From: Saprospiraceae bacterium
Lineage (GTDB): Bacteria; Bacteroidota; Bacteroidia; Chitinophagales; Saprospiraceae
Length of the DNA stretch: 64,000 nt
Direction of reading: 5' to 3'
Assembly: GCA_021738725.1 (NCBI GenBank)
Contig: JAIPBE010000004.1
Coordinates: 1-64,000, forward strand
Positions within the stretch are counted from its first letter, which is position 1. Each line of letters opens with the position of its first letter. A program made the position numbers and the translations under genes. Shown here piece by piece: positions 19,767 through 29,972 of this stretch. The notes under the pieces were generated by a model. It did not search any database. It was not told where the DNA came from and was given only the letters and a program-made list of their open reading frames with translations.

Positions 19767-22700
19767 ATGCAGTTGAAAAAAGCCCTCCTTCTGGTCTTGC
19801 TAAGTTTTTTGGCAGGAAAAACTCTACTGGCAACCCACATTGTCGGGGGAGAAATGAGTTATCGCTGTTTGGGTGATAACCAATACGAAGTCGTATTAAC
19901 CGTCTTCAGGGATTGTTATAATGGTGTGCCATTTTTCGATGACCCGGCATCAGTGGGTGTTTTTGATGCAAACGGCAACCTCATCCATCATCTACAGATC
20001 CCGTATGTATTTGATGATACATTAAAGCCGACGTTGACCGGCGATTGTTTTGTCCTCCCACCTAATGCTTGTGTGCACACCTCTACTTATCGGGATACCG
20101 TTTCACTGGAGGTATCACCAGGCGGTTATACCCTGGCGTATCAACGCTGCTGCCGGAACTATACCATCCTGAATATTGAATCTCCGGATAGCAGCGGTGC
20201 AACCTTCAGCATCTATATATCAGAGGATGCATTGTTGACATGCAATAGTAGTCCGGTATTCAAATCCTGGCCGCCCATCTTTATCTGTGTGAATGAAGCC
20301 ATCGAGTTTGATCATTCCGCTGTGGATAATGAAGGAGATTCAATTGTTTATCGACTATGTACCCCATTGAAGGGAGGGACCTTGCAAGTCCCTCAACCAA
20401 TTCCACCCCTGGCCCCGCCTTATCCTGAGGTCGTCTGGCGTGATCCACCATACAATTTGAATAATGTGATGGGGGGCGTTCCACTGACCATTGATCCCAA
20501 GACCGGAGCCCTGACTGGAGTGCCGAATACCATTGGCCAGTTTGTGGTCGGGATCTGTGCCGATGAATATCGCAATGGGAAGATCATCTCTTCAACACGC
20601 AGGGATTTCCAGTATAATGTAGGCGTGTGTGGCATGACAGTCGCTGGATTTGCAGTTCCAGAAGTGAACTGCGGTCTGACGGTGAACTTTGAGAATATCA
20701 GTGCAAACGCGGATAGTTTTTTATGGTATTTTGACATTGAAAACGACCTCTCGGCCACCTCCACCGAATTCAACCCCTCTCATACATACCCTGATAGTGG
20801 TAATTATACGATCATGTTGATCGCGGAACCCGGGGATATGTGTGTCGACACGTTCTACCAGGTCATACGCGTCGAACGGCTCTCCATTCTGGCAGACTTT
20901 GACTATAACTTTCCTTTCTGTGAAGACACATTGACCATCTCGATCATTGATCAATCCACAGATACTCTTTCAAAAATCATCCATTGGAATTGGACGCTCA
21001 TCGGAAATGGCAATAATGTCCATTCCATGGAGCAGTTCCCAACCTTTTTTGTGGATACCTCCGGTATCTACAGGATCAATCTGGTGGTCACTGCTGAGAA
21101 TGGTTGTAAGGATACTGCCAATATCATATTCCCGGTTCGTCTGGCTGTACTGCCCTGGCCCGATACGACTTGGTATATATGCCTTGGGGATACCATTGGA
21201 TTGAACCCGAACCCGGCCTATGGTGCCAATCTGAATTTTACCTGGTCGCCCAATATGTGGCTGTCCAATCCCAAGTTGTTGAACCCACTGGCTTTTCCGG
21301 ACACGACCATCGCCTATACCGTCAAAACGACGGCCATGAATGGAATTTGTAAAGGTGAGCGGATGGTGACAGTGATTGTCAGTGAACCAATCGAACTGGA
21401 CCTGCCACCTGATACCATCATTTGTGTAAATCCCATTTTACTCGGAGCGACTACCAACAGACCTGTGGATATTGAATGGGCTGCTGATCCTCAATTCCTT
21501 CAAATTCTGGGTACAGGCAATCCTGCATGGCTGACTCTGTCCGGAGATCAATGGATTTATGTACATGCTTTTGATTCGACCGGATGCGAAGTATTTGACA
21601 GCATCTATGTCATAAATCAATCCCTGGAGATGGAGCTCCAGGACAGTTTGTTGGTCTGTCCTGAAGACCCATTGGTTCTCCTGGCGACATTTCCTGATCC
21701 GACCGATATACTCACGACCATTGAGTGGCTCCCTTCGGGCCTTTTCCCGATGGGTAATCAATCCAATCCGGTATCGCTTCAAACCAGTGTCGCTGGGGAA
21801 TATTCGATCCTGGTGACAGCTACTAACCAATTTGGTTGTTCAACGATCGACAGCCTTCTTGTAGCTGTCCTGGATACGTCATTAGGTGAAATTAATCTCG
21901 AAACCACATTTTGTTCCAATTATTCCGTTCACATGGAATTGAATACCCCTGGTAGCTTTGGCTATTCCTGGGATATTGGTGATCCTTCTCAACCTGGTAC
22001 CATCCTGCATGGTTCGATGGTTACCCACACATATCCAGGTCCTGGGACATATGTCATAAAATGCTTTGTGGAATCCCTTCCAGGTTGTGTAGATACATTG
22101 CAAAAGGAGATCACGTTGACAGAAAGCCCTGTCAAACTGGGATTCGAATGGTCCTATCTCTCATGTGCTGATACGGCGGATATCCTCTTCACCAGTACGT
22201 CTACCAATGATAGTTCTTCCTTTCTCCAACTGATCTGGTCGATCAATCAAATGAATGCAGGGACGGGGCCCAATGCATCCTGGTCCATTCCTTCTTCTGA
22301 AACCCTCACTGTTGAGCTGGTCGCCATCTCCGCGAATGGATGTATGGACACATTGATTCAGGAATTACAGATCCCGGTGATCGAATTCAATCTTGACGAG
22401 CAGCTGACTATCTGTCCTGGAGATTCAGTGCAGTTGAATGCGAATGGCGATCCTGCTTATGTCTATGAATGGACGCCCTCGGATGGTTTGAATAATGCAT
22501 TTATCGCATCTCCCTGGGCATCGCCCTCATCCACAACAGAATATACTGTTCAAGCCACTTACTTTCTGCCGGACACATGTTCTCACAGTGCAACCGTCCA
22601 GGTGGCTGTCCTATCCTTGCCGACATATCAGATCCCGCCAGATACCCTGGTATGCGACAGCCTTGCATTCCTGAAAGCAATAGTGCCAAATGGTGTGTCT

Positions 22701-23627
22701 GTTACCTGGTGGAGTGATCCCGGATTCACAGAATTCCTCATTGCTGGCTCACAATTGTTATTCCCGGTATTTCCTGAGAAGGACTTCTACCTCAAGTTTG
22801 TCAACCAGGATGGTTGTGTCGTGACCGATTCCATGAATGTTCAGTCCGCCTATCTCCAATTGGACCTGCCCGACAGTGTGTCTATCTGTCAAAATGATAC
22901 CTTATGGCTGGACCTTGCCATTCATGGCGATACAACTGGCCTTGATATCCAATTCGACGGTGATGGCATTTGGGTATGGTTTCCAGCCTTACAACAGATC
23001 AGGATTACCAGTGGATCCTCTTTTGCCCTCCATGTAGAAGCCATGAATGCCTGGGGATGTTCAGACCAGGTGACTGTTTGGGTAAAGTGGGTGGATTTAA
23101 GCCCTTCCTTATTCGTTTCAGCCACACCTCCCGTTATCGTTCCCGGTCAAAGTAGTCAGTTATCTGCTTCTAATTTTCCAGGCTGGTCGTATCTATGGAC
23201 TCCTTCAGCTACGTTGGATGATCCGTTTGTCTCTAACCCCATTGCCACGCCAGATACGACTACTACATACACCTTATCATTCACAGATGAGAATGGATGC
23301 ATGTCGGTTGCTTCAGTGACTGTGCAAGTGGCTACACCCATCTGTGATGACCCTTATATTTATGTACCAAATACCTTCACACCCAATGGAGATCAAGTGA
23401 ATGACCGCTTGTATGTCAGAGGGGCATTTATCGATGAGTTGGTCTTTATGATCTATGATCGCTGGGGAAATCAGGTTTTCTCTACCACAGATAAAAATGT
23501 AGGCTGGGATGGTACCTATCAACAGACCCAATTGGGTAATGATGTCTTTGGATATTATCTCCGGGCTAAATGTTATGATGGCCAAGTCTTTACAAAAAGA
23601 GGCAATATCACCCTGTTGAAGCCTTGA
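19767..23627 (+). CDS. Giant secreted protein, paralogue of the preceding gene, T9SS type B
   Basis: This 1286-residue cargo has a signal peptide ending 'TLLA' and the same mature start 'THIVGG' as its neighbour. It shares the N-terminal domain ('YQRCCRNYTI', 'IDPKTG', 'NTIGQFVVG') and PKD-like domains ('YSWDIGDPSQPG' near 735). The type B sorting domain holds 'VPNTFTPNGDQVND', 'YDRWGNQVF' and 'GWDG' near 1200-1286. The two proteins are clearly a tandem duplication: the ends are most alike and the middle has diverged. Like its neighbour it is probably exported by the T9SS using the nearby PorP/SprF protein. Confidence 0.88.
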   Translation: MQLKKALLLVLLSFLAGKTLLATHIVGGEMSYRCLGDNQYEVVLTVFRDCYNGVPFFDDPASVGVFDANGNLIHHLQIPYVFDDTLKPTLTGDCFVLPPNACVHTSTYRDTVSLEVSPGGYTLAYQRCCRNYTILNIESPDSSGATFSIYISEDALLTCNSSPVFKSWPPIFICVNEAIEFDHSAVDNEGDSIVYRLCTPLKGGTLQVPQPIPPLAPPYPEVVWRDPPYNLNNVMGGVPLTIDPKTGALTGVPNTIGQFVVGICADEYRNGKIISSTRRDFQYNVGVCGMTVAGFAVPEVNCGLTVNFENISANADSFLWYFDIENDLSATSTEFNPSHTYPDSGNYTIMLIAEPGDMCVDTFYQVIRVERLSILADFDYNFPFCEDTLTISIIDQSTDTLSKIIHWNWTLIGNGNNVHSMEQFPTFFVDTSGIYRINLVVTAENGCKDTANIIFPVRLAVLPWPDTTWYICLGDTIGLNPNPAYGANLNFTWSPNMWLSNPKLLNPLAFPDTTIAYTVKTTAMNGICKGERMVTVIVSEPIELDLPPDTIICVNPILLGATTNRPVDIEWAADPQFLQILGTGNPAWLTLSGDQWIYVHAFDSTGCEVFDSIYVINQSLEMELQDSLLVCPEDPLVLLATFPDPTDILTTIEWLPSGLFPMGNQSNPVSLQTSVAGEYSILVTATNQFGCSTIDSLLVAVLDTSLGEINLETTFCSNYSVHMELNTPGSFGYSWDIGDPSQPGTILHGSMVTHTYPGPGTYVIKCFVESLPGCVDTLQKEITLTESPVKLGFEWSYLSCADTADILFTSTSTNDSSSFLQLIWSINQMNAGTGPNASWSIPSSETLTVELVAISANGCMDTLIQELQIPVIEFNLDEQLTICPGDSVQLNANGDPAYVYEWTPSDGLNNAFIASPWASPSSTTEYTVQATYFLPDTCSHSATVQVAVLSLPTYQIPPDTLVCDSLAFLKAIVPNGVSVTWWSDPGFTEFLIAGSQLLFPVFPEKDFYLKFVNQDGCVVTDSMNVQSAYLQLDLPDSVSICQNDTLWLDLAIHGDTTGLDIQFDGDGIWVWFPALQQIRITSGSSFALHVEAMNAWGCSDQVTVWVKWVDLSPSLFVSATPPVIVPGQSSQLSASNFPGWSYLWTPSATLDDPFVSNPIATPDTTTTYTLSFTDENGCMSVASVTVQVATPICDDPYIYVPNTFTPNGDQVNDRLYVRGAFIDELVFMIYDRWGNQVFSTTDKNVGWDGTYQQTQLGNDVFGYYLRAKCYDGQVFTKRGNITLLKP

Positions 23628-23714
23628 TCCACTTGTTGCTGACCTTTTGAGATAGGTCGAGATCCGTTTATTCACGGGGCTTTCTTTCCGTTCGTTTCGA
23701 TAGATGAACGTTGA

Positions 23715-24500
23715 TCACATCAGATGAAAGTCTGTTTTGATGGGTGACATCATGTTATACAGCACTATTGTGTATTCCATTCTATTCTTATGGGCCTCTT
23801 TTGACCGGGCGAACAAATGAATGATTGATTCAGCCCGATCTTTCCAGTTATCAAACTCATGGAATTGAAATACACGAAAAGATTCAGTGTCAAAGCAGTA
23901 GTGGCCAAGATGAGATAGTTTATCCCCCTCAACGATGCTGAAAGGAAGGGCCCTTTCAGCGTCTAATGAAAAAGGATACTTCCTCCATCTTGATGTGTAG
24001 AGTCTATTTCCAGCTTATATAGTCTTGCCAACGGAAATCATCCAAATCAACGAAGCTGACATTCTGAATGAATGGGCATAGACATTGCATGTAGCGATCG
24101 ATATCTATCTGATCCTTCCTGTGTGTGGCAATGTTTCTTCCTGATACAAAGTTCTGACTTCAAGTATGTTCTTCGTCATTTGCTCACACTTGGTTTAGAT
24201 CGCTTATGCTGAGGTGGGTCTGGTCTCATGATCGATCCGGTACAAATCATTATTTCGCAAGATCAGATCTTCTTCGATGGAACTGACGTGGTCAAGATTT
24301 CAAAAGCCAGAGAACACACGTGTTGGTATAGTCAGATTCAACAAGTGACACTTACCAGCTGATCAACCATGGATATAGTCAGCAGAATTTCTGCATCATC
24401 TACCATTGTCTTCTAAGTATTGAAGATTAAAGCAACCAGAACATTGGAATGCCATGGATTCATTATGCCTCAAGTTGCCCTCTATAAAATCGGGTGAACC
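23715..24500 (-). pseudogene. Decayed gene with many frameshifts, family not recognised
   Basis: No intact gene lies in the 938 bases between 23628 and 24565, but the minus strand reads as one protein broken across frames. Colinear open pieces lie at 24500-24396, 24412-24338, about 24335-24204 (with one in-frame TGA at 24302-24300), 24225-24184, 24194-24105, 24159-24004 and 24014-23715. The last piece is open for 99 codons without a stop and contains 'WRKYPFSLDAERALPFSIVE' and 'HYCFDTESFRVFQFHEFDNW'; the piece before it contains 'DLDDFRWQDYISWK'. The joins overlap by a few bases, as expected for single-base indels. The intact product would have been about 260 residues. I do not recognise the family. 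Confidence 0.6.
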
Positions 24501-24544
24501 CTAATAAAAAAGGCGGATCAGAAGGGAATTCCGATCCGCCTTTT
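24501..24544 (-). terminator. Rho-independent terminator for the 1684-residue cargo gene
   Basis: A perfect 12-bp stem (24508-24519 with 24533-24544) with AT-rich flanks. Read on the minus strand it is followed by TTTTTTATT. It begins 21 bases after the cargo gene stop at 24566. Confidence 0.88.
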
Positions 24545-24565
24545 CGACGATCTGCCAGTAGTTGA

Positions 24566-27500
24566 TTACCGCATCAGGGTTACGTCGCCTTTATAAAGAA
24601 TAGTGATCCCGTCATTGAATCGGATCTTGGCATAGTATACAAAGACCTCCGGATTCGCTGGCCGGTTACGGATATTACCATCCCATCCTTCTGATGGATC
24701 ATTTGGCAGGAATCCTTCATTGATAAAGACCCGTTCGCCCCAACGATTGAAGATCTCCATCTTTTCGATCTCTTCTACTCCAGCACCACTCTGAATAAAG
24801 AATCGGGTGTTTTGCTCACCATTGGGTGAGAAGACGTTTGGAATGTAGATCGGACGACGCTTTTCAACCAGGACGAGCACTTTGTCTTCAGCACGACATC
24901 CGGCTGAATCCAGTACAGTAACAGAATACAGAGTCTGATTAAATGGTTTGATCAGGATCTCGTTCGTATTGAAGGTGGTATCAATCCCCGTAGGTGTCCA
25001 GCTGATCGATTCGATGACCGCTGTTGGAGGTGTGATCAACGCATACAGGAATGTGTCTCGTCCCCATTGGAGAATGAAGTCTTCTCCGAGTTCAACCTCC
25101 AGCTTTTGTGGCTCAGTCAGGTCGTATTCGGGAGCTGTATACAAACAACCCGCAGCATCCTGGACCGTAATGGTATAGGATCCATCGCCTAATCCGGAAA
25201 ACTGAGGATTGGGTGTAAAGGGACCTCCATTCAAACTGTATAGATAGTCAGGAGAACCACCGGTAACACCGGTTACCGAAATAAATCCGTCTTTAAATCC
25301 AAAACAACGTGGATCAGAGATCAACACATTGATCCCGGTAGGCAGATTCTGATTATCGATGACATCAACAGTGGTGGATGCGGAGCATCCATTCACTGTA
25401 TTGACGACAGTCAGTGTATATGTACCGATAATGGATACATCCGGAACTGTGTTCGAAGCTGATACAAACGAACCATTCGGATCAGTCCAGGAATAGCTGA
25501 ATTCTGCTCCTGTACTGGATCCTGCTGACGACAGTGTTGTCGTTTCATTTGTACAATCGATGATATTCGAAGACGCGGCTACGGCTGTAGGCAGGTCTCT
25601 GTCTTCATCGACAATGGCTGTGGCCGTATTGGTGCAACCGTTAGGCGCCGTGACGGTCAGTACATAGGAACCAACATTCGTCACAGTTTCAATAGCATTA
25701 TTGCTTGTAAATCCAGGCCCCGTCCAACTGTATGTGATACCTGCTGTGGTCGAGTTTCCAATGATATCTACTTGTGGGTCAAGACAGGTAATGGTACCAC
25801 CTGTAGCTGTTACGTCAGGAGTCTGATCGTCCAGGACGACCAGGGCCGTATCCTGGCCAACACATCCATTAATGGTATTGGTGACTGTCAGGGTGTATAT
25901 CCCTGGCTGACTGGCGCTGATCGTAGGTCCTGTCCCCGGTATCGGATTGCCATTCAACATCCATTGTGTTGTGATGTTTGTCGTTGGGGTTGTCGTAGCC
26001 GTCAGCGTCCTGCTGGGCTGTGTACAGTCAATGATACCACCGGAAACATCGACAGTCGGATCGACCTTGTCTTCGACTACATTGATGGATTGAGTGTTTG
26101 TACATCCGTTGATCGGATTGGTAATCACCACAGAATACTGCCCGGGCAAGCTCACAACCGGGTCTTCAACCGTCGCATTTGTCCCATTAATGTCTGGACC
26201 GACCCATTGGTAGTTCACAGCCGTCATACTGGTAGACTGGATGGTCGCTGTCGGATTCGTACACGTAATCGGTGTCACTGTCAGAGGGGCGAGGTCCGGC
26301 TGAGTTGTATTTTCTGTGACCTGTACCGGAATGGTCGTTACGCAACCGTTGACTGGATTGGTCACTTGCACCTGATAGGTACCAGAAACAGAAACATTCA
26401 AACCTGAGGTGTTGCCCCCGGTCGGGTTGCCGGATGGATCGCTCCAGGCATAATTCACGTTGGTCGGGATCGAAGTCACCGATATATCCACTGCAGGTTT
26501 GATACAAGTGATCTGATCTCCAGTCGGTTGAACAACGGGATGGATCGTATCGATGGCCACTTGAGTAGACTGCTTGACAGTACAACCATTTGCCGGGTTG
26601 GTAATGGTGACATTGTAGGTACCCGGTAGGGTTGTGGTATAAGAAGGTGTAGAATTGGGACCACTGGGTCCATTCCAGGAATACGTTACACCCGGAGTGG
26701 AACTGGAAGCGACCAGATTGACGGATGATTGAGCGCAAGTGATCGGTCCGTCATCTGTTGCATCTGGAGTTTGTGGTGCATCTACTGACAGGGTTACATC
26801 CACATCAGCTGAATCCTTACAGCCATTATATCCGGTCACGATGACAGTATAAGTTCCGGGTTCGTTTACTTCAGGGTCTGGACCCGGATCCGTTGGAACA
26901 CCTCCATCGTTGTACCATTGAAAGGTGACACCCGGTGTAGAAGAAATTGCCGTTAATGTATCAATACCGGTCAGGCAATCGATTTCACCCCCTTCCACAA
27001 AATCGATGACAGGAATGCCGATATCCTCACCGATGGGCACAGTTTGGGTATTGGTACAACCATTATTTGCAAGTACAACGAGGGTATATTGACCCTGTGT
27101 GTTGACAGGCAGAGTCGAATTTGTGCCAAGCGGTTGATTGGCGGCATTCGTCCATGCAAATGTGACAGGGAGATCACTGGTTCCAGTAAGGGTGATAGCC
27201 GGCACCTTACAGGTGATCGTATCATCCGTTTGAGCAACATTGATGCTCGGAATCTGTGCATCCAGTATGGCTTCTGCGGTGGTCGTTTTCGTACATCCAT
27301 TGAGACCTGTGACAGTCAGTGTATAGATGCCGGGAACCGTCACATTGATGGATGCCGTATTCCCTGCAGGATTTCCGGATGGGTTTGTCCAGGAGAATGT
27401 AGCGCCTGGTGTACCTGACTGGCCGACCAGGGTCGTCGTGGTGATCACACAAGTCAATGTATCACCGACAGCACTTGCACTTGGCAGGCCCGTATTTTCA

Positions 27501-29620
27501 GGAACAATGATCGTGGTATCATTGGAGCAACCGTTCAATGGATTATATACGGTCAACGTATAACTTCCACTGACCGAAACTGTCGTGTCCTTCATGTTTG
27601 AATAGAAATTTCCTGAAGGATCTATCCATGTATAAATTGGATTCTGAATATTGGATCCCCCTGTAATGGTCGGATTAGGAACACTACAGGTCAGGGTATC
27701 GGCGGTGGCGGTGGGTAGAGGTGCTACCTGATCGATAGAGACGATCGTGTCCTTCGTGGACGAACAACCGTTAGCAGGATTCAATACTGTCAGGGTATAG
27801 GTGCCTGGACCTGGAGCAGGAACCGTTGGCGTAGTGCCAAGGACATTGCCTGAAGCATCGGCCCATGAATAGCTCACACCGTTGGTATTAGAGGAACCTA
27901 CCAGATTGACATTCGGATTGGCACAGGTGATCAAACCACCCTGTACATTGATGTTGGGACCGGTATTATTTGCGGTCAGGGTCACCGATTTTGTAGATGA
28001 ACAACCGGAAGGGTCGGTCACAACAAATGTATAATTGCCTGGCGTTGTGGATGTTGTGGATGGGTTTGTGCTGATGACATTTCCAGCAGCATCCAGCCAC
28101 TTATAATTGACAAGTGGGGTAATGGAACTTCCCGTAAGATTGCCCACGGGATCAGTACAGGTAATGATATCACCGGTCGCCTGAATATTCGGGACATCCA
28201 CCAATCCAACATGCACACATGCAGAATCTTTGCAGCTGTTGGATCCATCTGGGGCAATGATCTCTACCGTCAGGCAATACTTGCCAGTATCCATGACAGT
28301 CATGGTCGGTTCGTCGGCAGGATCACCCAGAATGCCCCCATTAAAGGCCTCCCATGTGTAAATAGTTTGGAAGAATGACGGATCAACCAGCGAGTTGCCA
28401 CCATCCAGTTCGACCTGATCAATATCACAACCAAGTTTGATCGGATTAAAAATATAGGCGTCGACCGTCATAAAGATTATGTCGAATTGGATCGTACTGT
28501 CACAATAAGGGTATTGAGACTTTGGTATGACGATCTCCTGACTCCCTTGATCATTCGAATTAAACTGAGCGCCACCTACAACGATCACATCTGCTTCACA
28601 CAGATAGAAGGCTCCCAATTGTTCTACCACATGGGGATCACCATTGACCGTCAATTCAACGATGGAGTCACAGCCCTGAGGTGTGGTGAGCATCACATCA
28701 TACACACCGGGAACATATTTATCACCGGCATAGGTGTAATCATCATCCTCACAGATGAGCACTGGGTCCGGGTTTTCCGGTGTAACATCGTATACCTCAA
28801 TGGTTATACATGTGGGCGCCGGGTTGTCAAACTCGCTCACGCATTGGTTGGAAGCATCTACACATAGTTCGTATGTGCCGGCAGAGGTCCATTCGATATC
28901 CAGAAACTGATCCGGACCTTCCTGGATTACTTGTCCGTCCAGATACCAGTGAAATTCGATCGCACCTTCAGGAGGAATGATCGTATAGGAACCGGTTGCC
29001 CCGGAGCAGATGAGTGTAGGACCCTGAAGCGGATTCGGGCCCCAGTCAGCAATATTTGGTGCACCACATGAGCCGGCAATCGAAACAGAGATATCACAAT
29101 AGGCTCCGGCGCAACCATCAATCAGAAAATAATAGATCTGGCCGATGACCAAGCCATTAGCGTTCAGGTTGATCGGGTTAGTCATCGGGCAATTGCCACT
29201 GCATGCAATATACTCTGCAGGTGTTGCATATGAGTTGGTACAAAGTCCATTCCCGCCATATCCATACAGACCAGCCTGAATTCCGTTACTACCACCCTGA
29301 GGTGTACAATTACTGGGGGTAATCGTAATATTCAATGATGTACAACCAGCATAGAATGCGAACCAGATCGGGTTATTCGGTACACCACCATTTCCATTGT
29401 TACACAGCGGGGTAGGTCCGTTCCCTGTCTGGTTGTTTTGCATGGAGGTGCAATACCCATTGATATCGTCAAAATTGCAAATGATCGGTGCCGATTCACA
29501 ATCTGGCGTGGATGGTGGAATATCACATTGGGCACCCAAATGGATGGATGCACCTATAAGAATGATAAATGCGGCTAAAAATCTGATCATGCCTATGGTT
29601 TTGCTTGTCAAGGATTTCAT
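24566..29620 (-). CDS. Giant repetitive adhesin-like protein with T9SS type B sorting domain
   Basis: This 1684-residue protein has a signal peptide ending 'IHLGAQ' (about residue 31) and a Cys-rich N-terminal region (about 32-190). Ig-like beta domains run to about 490, and about twelve tandem Ig-like repeats of 75-80 residues follow (about 490-1430). Each repeat has one Cys near its start ('ITC') and one near its end ('NGC'), likely a disulfide. Then comes a SprB-type repeat ('GSPDYLYSLNGGPF', about 1440-1510), and a type B sorting domain with 'IPNVFSPNGEQN', 'IFNRWGERVF' and 'GWDG' closes the protein. The layout resembles surface adhesins such as SprB; adhesion or motility is inferred. It is a single gene with its own terminator. 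Confidence 0.88.
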   Translation of the reverse strand: MKSLTSKTIGMIRFLAAFIILIGASIHLGAQCDIPPSTPDCESAPIICNFDDINGYCTSMQNNQTGNGPTPLCNNGNGGVPNNPIWFAFYAGCTSLNITITPSNCTPQGGSNGIQAGLYGYGGNGLCTNSYATPAEYIACSGNCPMTNPINLNANGLVIGQIYYFLIDGCAGAYCDISVSIAGSCGAPNIADWGPNPLQGPTLICSGATGSYTIIPPEGAIEFHWYLDGQVIQEGPDQFLDIEWTSAGTYELCVDASNQCVSEFDNPAPTCITIEVYDVTPENPDPVLICEDDDYTYAGDKYVPGVYDVMLTTPQGCDSIVELTVNGDPHVVEQLGAFYLCEADVIVVGGAQFNSNDQGSQEIVIPKSQYPYCDSTIQFDIIFMTVDAYIFNPIKLGCDIDQVELDGGNSLVDPSFFQTIYTWEAFNGGILGDPADEPTMTVMDTGKYCLTVEIIAPDGSNSCKDSACVHVGLVDVPNIQATGDIITCTDPVGNLTGSSITPLVNYKWLDAAGNVISTNPSTTSTTPGNYTFVVTDPSGCSSTKSVTLTANNTGPNINVQGGLITCANPNVNLVGSSNTNGVSYSWADASGNVLGTTPTVPAPGPGTYTLTVLNPANGCSSTKDTIVSIDQVAPLPTATADTLTCSVPNPTITGGSNIQNPIYTWIDPSGNFYSNMKDTTVSVSGSYTLTVYNPLNGCSNDTTIIVPENTGLPSASAVGDTLTCVITTTTLVGQSGTPGATFSWTNPSGNPAGNTASINVTVPGIYTLTVTGLNGCTKTTTAEAILDAQIPSINVAQTDDTITCKVPAITLTGTSDLPVTFAWTNAANQPLGTNSTLPVNTQGQYTLVVLANNGCTNTQTVPIGEDIGIPVIDFVEGGEIDCLTGIDTLTAISSTPGVTFQWYNDGGVPTDPGPDPEVNEPGTYTVIVTGYNGCKDSADVDVTLSVDAPQTPDATDDGPITCAQSSVNLVASSSTPGVTYSWNGPSGPNSTPSYTTTLPGTYNVTITNPANGCTVKQSTQVAIDTIHPVVQPTGDQITCIKPAVDISVTSIPTNVNYAWSDPSGNPTGGNTSGLNVSVSGTYQVQVTNPVNGCVTTIPVQVTENTTQPDLAPLTVTPITCTNPTATIQSTSMTAVNYQWVGPDINGTNATVEDPVVSLPGQYSVVITNPINGCTNTQSINVVEDKVDPTVDVSGGIIDCTQPSRTLTATTTPTTNITTQWMLNGNPIPGTGPTISASQPGIYTLTVTNTINGCVGQDTALVVLDDQTPDVTATGGTITCLDPQVDIIGNSTTAGITYSWTGPGFTSNNAIETVTNVGSYVLTVTAPNGCTNTATAIVDEDRDLPTAVAASSNIIDCTNETTTLSSAGSSTGAEFSYSWTDPNGSFVSASNTVPDVSIIGTYTLTVVNTVNGCSASTTVDVIDNQNLPTGINVLISDPRCFGFKDGFISVTGVTGGSPDYLYSLNGGPFTPNPQFSGLGDGSYTITVQDAAGCLYTAPEYDLTEPQKLEVELGEDFILQWGRDTFLYALITPPTAVIESISWTPTGIDTTFNTNEILIKPFNQTLYSVTVLDSAGCRAEDKVLVLVEKRRPIYIPNVFSPNGEQNTRFFIQSGAGVEEIEKMEIFNRWGERVFINEGFLPNDPSEGWDGNIRNRPANPEVFVYYAKIRFNDGITILYKGDVTLMR
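25345..28195 (-). repeat. Tandem array of about 12 Ig-like coding repeats
   Basis: Within the cargo gene the protein repeats a unit of 75-80 residues about twelve times. Each unit runs: Pro, short strand, 'ITC', a Ser/Thr strand, 'YSW/YTW', a Gly-Asn loop, 'GxYTLTV', 'NGC' and a linker with an acidic residue. The DNA copies differ at many positions, so the array is old rather than freshly expanded. Confidence 0.8.
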
Positions 29621-29972
29621 ACTAGTTTTTCTCTTAGGTCTTGAACCTTACTTCCTGCTTAAGAGGAACATTAAAGGCTTTTCGCTGCTTTAAACTGCAC
29701 GAAATCTAAAATAATAGCGGTGTAAAACACTATGAGCTGATTTGTACAATAAATACCAGGTAGTCTGTGATAGACAACAAAATGCCCTACAATATATTAA
29801 AGATAACATGCAGGTGCAAATGCACACATGACAAGGACATATATGTGTTGCCTGCTGTGAATGAGTAAGCTCTGAGATCAAATAGGTCAGATTGCCGAAA
29901 CAGTTGATCCGTCAACCTGGAATTGGATCGCAAATAGAAGGATGCACAGGGGGCCTGATACCTACAATCACC
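29621..29972. other. Intergenic region upstream of the giant adhesin gene
   Basis: These 352 bases separate the adhesin start from the yajC stop. No convincing gene is seen; the plus-strand open frame that runs in from here is antisense to yajC. On the minus strand TATCTTTA at about 29800-29807 resembles a -7 element with one mismatch, which would give a leader of roughly 170 bases. No terminator was found after yajC. Confidence 0.4.

Noticed and set aside
24310..24330. ACACGTGT palindrome as a parS-like site
   Set aside because: Only the central 8 bases are symmetric and the flanks do not match the TGTTTCACGTGAAACA-type parS consensus.
24228..24362. Plus-strand frame of 44 codons in the 938-base gap that reads like part of an ExbD-type protein
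   Set aside because: It is antisense to the protein-like minus-strand pieces, which are longer and continue colinearly over almost 800 bases; no start signal precedes it.
25772..26407. Plus-strand frame of 211 codons in the adhesin gene
   Set aside because: It follows the repeat pattern of the minus-strand coding repeats and is a shadow of them.
25345..28195. CRISPR-like or mobile repeat array
   Set aside because: The repeats are in-frame protein domains of about 230 bases with diverged DNA, with no uniform short repeats or spacers.
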